Origin: Podospora bellae-mahoneyi
Taxonomy: Eukaryota; Ascomycota; Sordariomycetes; Sordariales; Podosporaceae
DNA length: 64,000 bases
Assembly: GCF_035222275.1 (NCBI RefSeq)
Contig: NC_085886.1
Location: 2,170,001 to 2,234,000, forward strand
Direction of reading: 5' to 3'
In this document: one piece after another, positions 56,267-64,000 of the stretch
Layout of the letters: each line of letters opens with the position of its first letter
How positions within the stretch are numbered: position 1 is the stretch's first letter
Notes under the pieces: model-generated
The model's input: only the letters and a program-made list of their open reading frames with translations
What the model was told of the DNA's origin: nothing
Database searches by the model: none
Made by a program: the position numbers and the translations under genes

Positions 56267-59200
56267 ATGTCGACTTCAAGACCAGGCGAGCATCTGACCA
56301 TTGGCTACCCGCCACAGACCTTGTCCGCTCAGAACCGCTCCAACTCCCCAACAAGCACCTCCCCCAACGACCCCCAGTCCGCCGGCAGCACCCTGAGGTC
56401 TCCATATGGTCTTTCTCCAGGTCTGACGCCCACCTCCAAGATGCCGGGTGCTTCGCGCTCTGGTGCCGGTTCTCCGAACCACGAGATGGCGGCGTCTGGC
56501 CGTTTGTTCTCCAAGCGGTAAGCTCCCAGACACTCCACTCCCATCCACCTCCGGGTGAACACATGTGCTGATTTTTCAAACTCCAGGGCCCGAGAAATCC
56601 AAGCTCAAGAAGGCATCCCGGGAATCCCGGTGAATCCCTGGGGCGGACCTCCGACTAGCGGCAACTCGACTCCTCTTCGTGAAAACATCCCCGAGTCGCC
56701 GACCGATGGCTTCCCCGACTTCGCACAGCTACCCACACCACAGGAGCTTCCCTCAACACGCCGTGCTCGTGCCGGCACCGTTCCGTCTCGCTTCTCCCCG
56801 GGTGGGGCCGGCAATGGATTGCTTGCCATCCCGTCTCTGGCTTCCAAGACGTCTCGTCCAAGCCCCTCTCAGACGCCGTTCAAGTCTCCATCACCGGGCA
56901 TCGAGTCATCCGGCAATGATATTTCCAATGCTTCGGCACTTCTCTCGAGGCTGAGGGCTGGCTCCATGCCACAAAGAAGCCCGTTCGCCCACGTGCCTGG
57001 CACCAGCTCTCCGTTTGGTCCTTCTATCTTCAGCAGCTGGAACCCCACCGGGACAGGGCGCGACAGAGGCAACACACTGGCCAGCATTGCCAGTGTTCCT
57101 TCCAACGGGCCTAGTTCTCCCGCGCAGTCTCACTTTTCCCGAGAGGGCAATGCTGAGAGTGATGTTCATATGAGAACGCTGGACTACCTTGGTCTTGCGG
57201 AAACACCTCAGCCCGCACGAGCTCAGATTGCTACTCCGACATATGTCCCCAACTATGCCGATTTCTCTAAGGCCGCCAACCGTTTCCGGTCTTACTCGGT
57301 CAACAACAAGGACAGGTATGCGGACGAAGATGAGGATGATTATGACGACCCGGTCATGATGATGGAGAACCAGTATCTGCAGATTCAGGATCAGCTCGCT
57401 GCCACCAATGCTGCCATCCAGCAGCACAACCTGGCCGTCCAGGCCTTTGCGAACCAGGCCGCCCGTCCTCGTGCCAGGACCGCTGGTGTGCTGGATACTC
57501 CGGCCTCCCGCGTTCTTCGCAACTACTACCCCACTCCCTCCAGGCTTGATGAATCCATCGCGGCCTCTGACATCCGTGTTTCTGGTGACAAGGAATACGA
57601 TGATCTTCCGCAAGCGGTTGCTGGGTTGTCGCTTGGTAGGTCCAACAGCCGCAACAATGGCCTCTTGAGCGCCGAAGAACAAGGGCTGGAAGGTCCAACA
57701 AGTGCTTTGTGGCTCGGCAGCATCCCCACATCCACCACCACATCGACCCTGACGGAGATGTTCAAGTCGTACGGACCTATCTTGTCAGCTAGGGTCTTGA
57801 CTCACAAGAACTGCGGCTTTGTGAACTTTGAACGGGTCGACAGTGCCATCTCCGCCAAGAACACAATGAATGGAAAGGAGATCTTCCCTGGTGCCGGGCC
57901 CATTCGCATCAACTTTGCGAAACCCCCCTCCGCTTCCAACACGCCAGGACATGACGGAGCCATGCCCTCGCCCAGCCCTGATCCGTTTTCCAAGGGCCAG
58001 GACAACGCTCAGGGTATGGGGACCGGTGCCCCCGGTGACTCTTCTCCCGCTGCGCTTGTGGGCACTGCGACGCCGACCGTGCCCCCTCTTGCTGAGATGA
58101 CCGGTGATATTCTCCGTATTGTTGTCCAGTTTGGGGCGACTGAGGAAGACAAGTACAACATCTCGGCTAGCCTCCAGCGGGCAATCCAGTACAGCGAGTT
58201 CGTTGACGAAATCCCTCCCATCAAGGAACCTGCGCACACCAGAATCCACGATGCGCCCAAGCTCCGGGATATCCGCAAAAGGATTGACAACCAGGCGTTG
58301 TCCCAGGCCGAGATCGAGAGCATTGCCGTTGACATGCTTCCCGAGATTGCCGAGCTTTCTTCGGATTACCTTGGCAACACGGTCGTCCAGAAGCTCTTTG
58401 AGCACTGCTCTGATGATGTTCGCGATCAGATGCTGGCCGAGATCGCGCCGCACATGGCCGAGATTGGCGTCCACAAGAACGGAACCTGGGCTGCGCAGAA
58501 GATTATCGAAGTGTGTAAGACACCGCACCAGATGAACCTCATTGTGCAGCACTTGCGCCCTTACACGATCCCTCTGTTCTTGGATCAGTACGGCAACTAC
58601 GTCCTCCAGGGCTGCCTGAAGTTTGGAAGTCCCCACAACGACTTCATCTTTGAGACCATGCTGAGCAGAATGTGGGAGGCGGCGCAGGGACGATATGGAG
58701 CTCGCGCCATGCGGGCTTGTCTGGAGAGCCACCATGCTACCAAGGACCAGCAGAGGCTGCTTGCTGCCGCCATTGCTCTCCACAGTGTCCAACTTGCGAC
58801 CAATGCCAACGGTGCGCTGCTCTTGACCTGGTTCCTGGACACCTGCACCTTCCCACAGAGACGCACAGTTCTCTCGCCCCAGCTTGTGCCCTACTTGGTC
58901 AATCTGTGCACCCACAAGGTTGCTTACCTGACGGTCCTCAAGGTTATAAACCAGAAGGCCGAGGGAGACGCCAGAGACACCGTTCTCAAGGCGCTCTTCT
59001 TCACCCCCAATGATCAGGTTTTGGAGGCGATCCTGAGCGACCACGCCTGCGGAGCCACCTTGATTTTCAAGGTGCTCACCACGCCCTTCTTTGACGAGAC
59101 AATCCGCAGCCAGGTAGTCGAGACGGTCAAGAATGTGTTGATTCGCATCAAGGCCCAGCCGGGACAGGGTTACAAGCGGCTGATGGATGAAGTTGGACTG

Positions 59201-59884
59201 TCCACCCGCAGCGGTGGAGGCGGTGGAAACAGCGCCTCTCGCGATCACAGCAATGACAACAGGCAACGACCAGGCTCGAGACAGACCCCCGGCAACGCTC
59301 AGCACCACCAGCAACCGCAGCAGGCTCAACAAGCTCAGCAGCAGCAGCAGCAAGGTGGACAGTACAACGGCAATGTCGCTCCTCAGTACTACAACCATCT
59401 CAATACCCCTGCTGGCGTTCCTGGTTACGACATGGCATATGGAGTTACCCGTGGCGAGGGGGTTGATGCCGGCTTGACCCAGCAGTTCCCAACCTTCCAG
59501 CAGGGAGCCATGTACAATGCACCAAACACGTCCATGGCACCCGCCTCCATCCAGCAGATGCAGTACCAGCAGGCCATGATGCGGGGAGGGCCGCCCATGA
59601 GCAACTACTACTCTGCCGCGGTCCCTGCTGGCTTCAACGGGTACCCGGACCAGTACCGTAACACCGGTAGTCCGATCCAGCCCCCGAGCGCTCAGCTGTC
59701 GAACGTCCCCGGACAGGCGCCATTCCCTCCGGCCCCCGGATTCGGCATGAACATGAGTTATGGCTATGGTGGCCAGGGACAGATGCCACCCAACATGGGA
59801 TACATGCCGCAGCAGGAGCAAGGCAACAACAGCCGACGTGGACGTGTAGGTCGCAGCCCACAACCTGACAGACGCCGTCAGTGA
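56267..59884 (+). CDS. JSN1: RRM plus Pumilio RNA-binding protein, Jsn1/Puf2 type
   Basis: RNA-binding protein of 1182 residues from exons 56267-56517 and 56587-59884. The junction restores RLFSKRAREIQAQEG. An RRM (SALWLGSIPTSTTTSTLTE ... NCGFVNFERVDSAI, about residues 460-540) precedes a PUM domain in the middle of the protein. Only the first repeats keep PUF-like reading residues (NTVVQ, TWAAQ, NYVLQ). Later ones are degenerate (ARAMR, ALLLT, ATLIF). This combination of RRM and non-canonical PUM is that of yeast Jsn1 (Puf1) and Puf2, which bind mRNAs of membrane proteins through a short UAAU-type element instead of UGUA. The N terminus is Ser/Pro-rich, and the C-terminal 300 residues are Gln/Asn/Pro-rich and end in a basic RRGRVGRSPQPDRRRQ. 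It is distinct from the Puf3-type gene at 6941-9876. Confidence 0.93.
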
Positions 59885-60928
59885 ACTCGGAACATGTTAC
59901 TCACATCTGACACTGTAACAGAGATGAAGATTTTTTTTTCGACGATTACGGAACGGAACGCTAAATAATGATCATCATGCCGAGCGTTGGGATGAATTCA
60001 AATTACTGTACGGAATAGATAAAGCATTGGGCACAGCACAGCGGGCATGTGCCGGGCGTTTTTTCTTTTTTTGAGAGGGGCCTTGATTCGTCGACCACTT
60101 TTGTTTCTTCTGGTCGACTGATATCTAGGTGGGGTTTCTGTTTGCAGGTTGGATTTTGGGGGGGGTGAATCAACAGTTCTGTAATACAGGCTGTTGGTTT
60201 TTCTTCCTGATTCTTTTTTTTTCTTACTTCTTCCTGTTGATTACTTTTTGCAAGGGTACAAGTTTGTTCTTTTTGTTGATGTGAACAATTGATGATTTGG
60301 GGGGGATGCCCTATGAAGAGATGGATGATGGATGGGATTGTTGGGTGTGGGTTGGTGGGGGGATCAAGGTAAGAGGATGGAAAGGGAAAGGTTAAAGGGG
60401 GGGTTCATTAGGTACTACACAATGGGCAAATGTTTTCTTTTTTTTTTTTTTGGATGTTGTTTGTTGCTGTTGGTTTGTGTTTTGGTGATTTTGTGTTGTG
60501 TGGTTGATTCTTTTCTGTGATGTGATAAGGGGGATTCCTCTGTGAGGGTCGATTGTCAAGGTGAGAGTTGAGGACGGGAAAAAAATTGAAAAAGAGTACT
60601 GGGGAATGAGAGGCTTAACTTGTGTTGTTTTGTTTGGTATGTGTTGCGTTCTTGTTCGGCTGCTGTTGTTGTCGTTGTTGGGGCAGCTAGACTATGTGAG
60701 GTTATGGTGTAGTAGGTATGTAATGGTATGTGTATAGATGAGACGAAAGACTGATTGATGTTTAAAAAAAAAAAAAAAAGGAGGTCGATGTGTGGATGGG
60801 ATAAGTAGGAAATAGTATATACAAGGTAGACTGTTGAACTCAGGTGTATTCTTATTCGATGACATATACCCCTAACCTAAAGATATTCAAAAGAAAACCA
60901 GTTCATAACACATCATCACATCTCGCAT
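59885..60928. other. 3' flanks of convergent Jsn1-type and caspase-like genes
   Basis: About 1 kb, T- and G-rich on the + strand, with A/T runs near 60440 and 60763. TATATACA at 60816-60823 reads TGTATATA on the strand of the caspase-like gene, about 105 nt past its stop. A 62-codon frame at 60332 is T-run translation and I reject it. Confidence 0.5.
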
Positions 60929-63900
60929 CTACTTATTCCCCGTCCCACCCCTCAACCACTCCCTCACCACCCCTCGTTTCTTGACCACCTTGTTTATTAC
61001 TCCTCCTCCTCCACCTTTGATGTCGCCCGTGGCAGTGGCGGGAGTGAGGCCCTCTTGAACAGCATCAATCTCCTCGTATTCTTCCTCGGTGACTCCAGAG
61101 GTATACTCATAGTCAAACCCCATCATCTTCCCCTTCAGATCCCCGACAGGAGTCCCGCTTGTCGGAGAAGGAGTCTGACTCCCCAACCCCATCCCCGCCT
61201 CCCTCATCCTCTCCAACCCCCTCGCCAACGGCCCCACAAACACCGCCTCCCCTTCCTCCTCAATCCCCTTCCTCTTCTGCCACTCCACATCCTTGAACCC
61301 CTGTTGTCCTGCTCCCGACTCAAACGGCGGAGGCGGACTCACACTCGGCGCGATGGGGGAGTACCCCCCCTCCTCCTCCGGTAGCACAGCAGCAGAATCC
61401 TTCCTCATCATCCCCATCATCAACCCCTTCCTCCACAGCGCCGGAAACCGCCCCTCAAACTCCCTCTCCAACTCCCCTTGCCTCTCCTCCACCTCCCTGA
61501 GTCGTTCCACCTTCCTACCAGGCACCAGCTCATTCCCCTTACTCCCCTTCCCCTTCCCCTTCCCCCCCCACCCCTCCAACCAGGCCTCAAACAACCCATC
61601 CCTCTCCCTGCCCTCCTCCTCAGTCAAACTCCCCCCTTTCTGCCTCAACCCATCCAGATACTCCTTTGCTTCTTGCGTCATCTTTTCTCCCGAGATGTAC
61701 CTATCGAAACTGGCCGAAAACTCCCTGTAATGACCCTTGAGCACAAAACACCTTCCCTTCCACCCCTTCTCCCCGAATTTTTTGCCTAGCGCCGAGGCAG
61801 TCGGGCACTCCCATGGAAATTCTATCACGCGGTCGTAAAAGACCACGCAGCGGCAGGTCGACCACTTGGAGAACGACCGTCGTGATTGGTCGTCCACAAA
61901 GGTGTCTTCTACCATTTCCAGGCTTGCCCAACTGATAAACTTGAGTGGGGCTCGTAAATTGATGGAGTTGTGGATGTGGGACCGTTCGAAATCGGTGCTG
62001 GAGCGCAGGTCAACCAACAAGATCCCCTTGGAGGGGTAAATCTCCAAGAGGCGGTTCAGATGGCCCGGGAGTATCATGTCTGGCTCGTCACCCGGGTCGA
62101 CTGGTTCTCTGGAGGGGAGGCGCAAGGTCTGGAGGTTGGTGTCCAGCCGGTGCTGTTCCCTGCGGTTGTGGAACCAGACCCTGATGTCGTTTGTTTCCAC
62201 CCCCAAATGGGAGGCCAAATGCTCGAGGACTGCTAGGTTTGGTTCGGGGTCGCGGTGGAAGTATTCTTCTAGGCGGTGGAGGACGTGTTTGGCTAGTTGG
62301 TGGCCTGGGGGGATTTCTTCGTCCGGCGAAAAAGTGGAGCGTTTGGAGGATTTGGAGCGGTTGAGGATCATTGTTCTGGTTATGTCGGGGGTGTGATGGG
62401 AGGGGGAGGTGAGAGAGGCTGGGCGGGGTTGTTGTTGTTGTTGTTGGCCTGAGAGGGATATGGCTGAGCCCATGTTTCTTAGGGAGGTGAATAAGCTGCT
62501 GGAGGAGGGCTGAGGGGCGAGGACTTGGGAGTATGGGGTTAAGGGCATGGAATCGGCTCGGTGGATTGATGTCCAGGGGTCTGCGGGGATGTTTGGTACG
62601 CTGGCCCCGTGACGGACGGTTTCCATGTTTTCGGTCTGGGCGAGGGTAGATCCGGAATAGGATTCGGCATCGTCCTGGGCGAGCTCTGGTTGGACTTTAC
62701 GACTGAGCTCTGGCTGTACTCCCTGCGTCGCGGTGGCAGGGACGCTTGCTTCAGCTGGTGTTGGCTCGGGACTACTCTCTTTTGGTTCTCGCAACAGGTT
62801 GTTTGACCGAATGAATGCCACAAATGAGCATGCTGGATCGTCAGGAAGAAAATCCCACACCATCACCGGTAGTGATAGCAACAAAAGTGTCGAATGGCTC
62901 TTGAAGACGCCTTGCACCTTGACAAACTTCGCCAGCGCAGGAAAGCTTGCCAGCCACTCCTCCCACTTATTCAAATCCAGCTTCTGGTCATCCTCCAGAG
63001 CCAGGGAAATCATCACGTGAGGCTCGTCCTCATTCGGCTCCGAGGCCGTCGGAATCATGTCATCCATCGAGGATGGGAATGGCTGGTGCCAGTCCCGACC
63101 CGTTGGGACTGAGCTCGATGCCATGCCACGACGGGACTTGGCAGGTTTTGGTGGCACCAGTCGGCATATCTCGATGCTGGGTGCTTTGTGGTTCGACGTC
63201 ATCATGAAGTGAACTGGTGTTGATCTCGCCTCGAAGTGTTTGCCGTTGATCAAGATGGGACGTGGATGCTTCAAACGAGCAAGGACCTCGGCGTGCAGCA
63301 TCGCGGCCGAGAATGTCTTTCCTCTCCACTCTTCAAGAACCTCGATCAAGGTGTTGGTGAAAGAATATCTTCCCGGATCAGGGGCGATGGCGTCCCAACT
63401 CGAAGCGGAGATGGTCTCGGTGATGCTTTGGCCTGTTGGGAATGTGGCACTGGCTGCTCCGGCACAACAGTCAAGAAGAATCAACACATCTGATATTGAT
63501 CTTTCGAGGAGAGTTTGGATGGCAGACCATTGTAGCCACGGTGAATCATGACGGCGATTACTACAAGAGTTAGTCGAGAGGGTTGAGGGTCTGATGGCAG
63601 AGTCATAACATACGCGCACCAGGTGCTCTGCCGTGACTCGTCTATCCTGGCATGACCTCCATAGTAGACCACGAATAGTGTCTGTTCGGATTCGTATTGT
63701 TTGACCATGTCACCTATCCTGAGCATCAACTCCAGGTGAGAGTTCTCAGACGGAATCGAAAAGATGTCGGTCTCGAAGCAGTAGTGATCCCGGAAGCACT
63801 TCTCCAAGTCCTCCAACTCTGGCAAAACAAACAAATCATCACTCTTCCAGTGAAGCATCAGGGCGTGGACCTTGGTATATCGCTGGGTAGGGCCTCGGTT

Positions 63901-63936
63901 TGGGAATGCCCTGCTCGCTGACTGTGATGATCTGTT
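60929..63936 (-). CDS. Caspase-like / homeodomain / rhodanese-like fusion protein (5' end uncertain)
   Basis: The coding model runs from about 63936 (exon start uncertain, gene continues past the window edge) to 63614, then 63560-60929, with a 53-nt intron (GTATGT..TTGTAG). The join reads STWCANRRHDSPWLQW. N-terminal part: caspase-like fold of fungal type, with VHALMLHWKSDDL, the His of LFVVYYGGHARID (near 63652) and the Cys of VLILLDCCAGAAS (near 63463). Middle (about 62310-62135): a homeodomain, with HRLEEYFHRDPEPN and helix 3 IRVWFHNRREQHRL including the diagnostic Trp, Phe, Asn and Arg. C-terminal part (about 62075-61680): rhodanese-like, with ILLVDLRSSTDFERSHIHNS, but CVVFYDRV has Asp where the active-site Cys is expected. 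All three lie in one open frame after the intron or directly joined across it. A role is unknown; combined DNA binding and protease-like sensing is conjecture. An upstream exon ending LWKI at about 63984 is possible. Confidence 0.82.
62434..62446 (-). repeat. CAA/CAG repeat coding poly-Gln
   Basis: A short GTT-type run on the + strand encodes about six Gln in the linker between the caspase-like domain and homeodomain. Confidence 0.7.
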
Positions 63937-64000
63937 AGGTTATCTCTCATACCGTTACTATCGCTTACACAAACATACATCTTCCAAAGCCTGGGCAAAG

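Noticed and set aside
57785-59863. 692-codon minus-strand frame opposite the Jsn1-type gene
   Set aside because: It is a shadow frame; the plus strand holds RRM and Pumilio repeats.
61970-62010. CCGTTCGAAATCGG as a T-arm
   Set aside because: It lies inside the rhodanese coding exon and lacks the rest of a tRNA.

Overview
The window looks like nuclear DNA of a filamentous ascomycete, most likely a sordariomycete. Genes sit on both strands with long spacers between them, introns are short (about 50-70 nt) with GT..AG ends and CTRAC-like branch sites, and every recognisable protein is of fungal type. I cannot name the species. I saw no transposon, rRNA, convincing tRNA or CRISPR array, and no obvious AT-rich RIP-type block.

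Layout. 731-3064 (+) is a forkhead transcription factor with a leader that contains no ATG. 6941-9876 (-) is a five-exon Puf3-type Pumilio protein, followed by about 6 kb without a gene. 15901-16437 (+) is a small single-pass membrane protein. 17710-20946 (+) is GPI13. 21483-22876 (-) is the Rae1/Gle2 mRNA-export WD40 protein. 24266-25866 (-) is a pepsin-family aspartic protease with a probable GPI anchor. 28165-28782 (+) is a divergent V-ATPase c-type proteolipid with a 13-nt microexon. 28962-32051 (-) is VPS18; its last exon carries the final zinc ligands. 32889-34350 (-) is a LaeA-like methyltransferase.

The second half holds 37515-39003 (-), an RHM-type UDP-glucose 4,6-dehydratase, and, divergent from it, 41014-42317 (+), a TPT/nucleotide-sugar-type transporter. 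42661-43984 (-) RPF1 and 44465-46729 (+) glycyl-tRNA synthetase share a short divergent promoter. 49609-52602 (+) is the PAK kinase CLA4. 56267-59884 (+) is a Jsn1/Puf2-type RRM plus Pumilio protein. 60929 to about 63936 (-) is a gene, cut at its 5' side by the window edge, in which one open frame joins a caspase-like domain, a homeodomain and a rhodanese-like domain.

Most of the genes are core housekeeping or signalling functions: post-transcriptional control (two PUF proteins, Rae1), the secretory and vacuolar route (GPI13, VPS18, V-ATPase proteolipid, GPI-linked protease), translation (RPF1, GlyRS) and polarity (CLA4). They do not form an obvious cluster. The one pair with a plausible metabolic link is the dehydratase and the transporter. 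The most unusual object is the caspase-homeodomain-rhodanese protein. Also notable are the microexon of the V-ATPase paralogue, the VPS18 terminal exon, and a repeated switch from C-ending to G/T-ending codons toward the 3' ends of many genes. All exon structures were worked out by hand from splice signals and protein continuity, and no transcript evidence was available.
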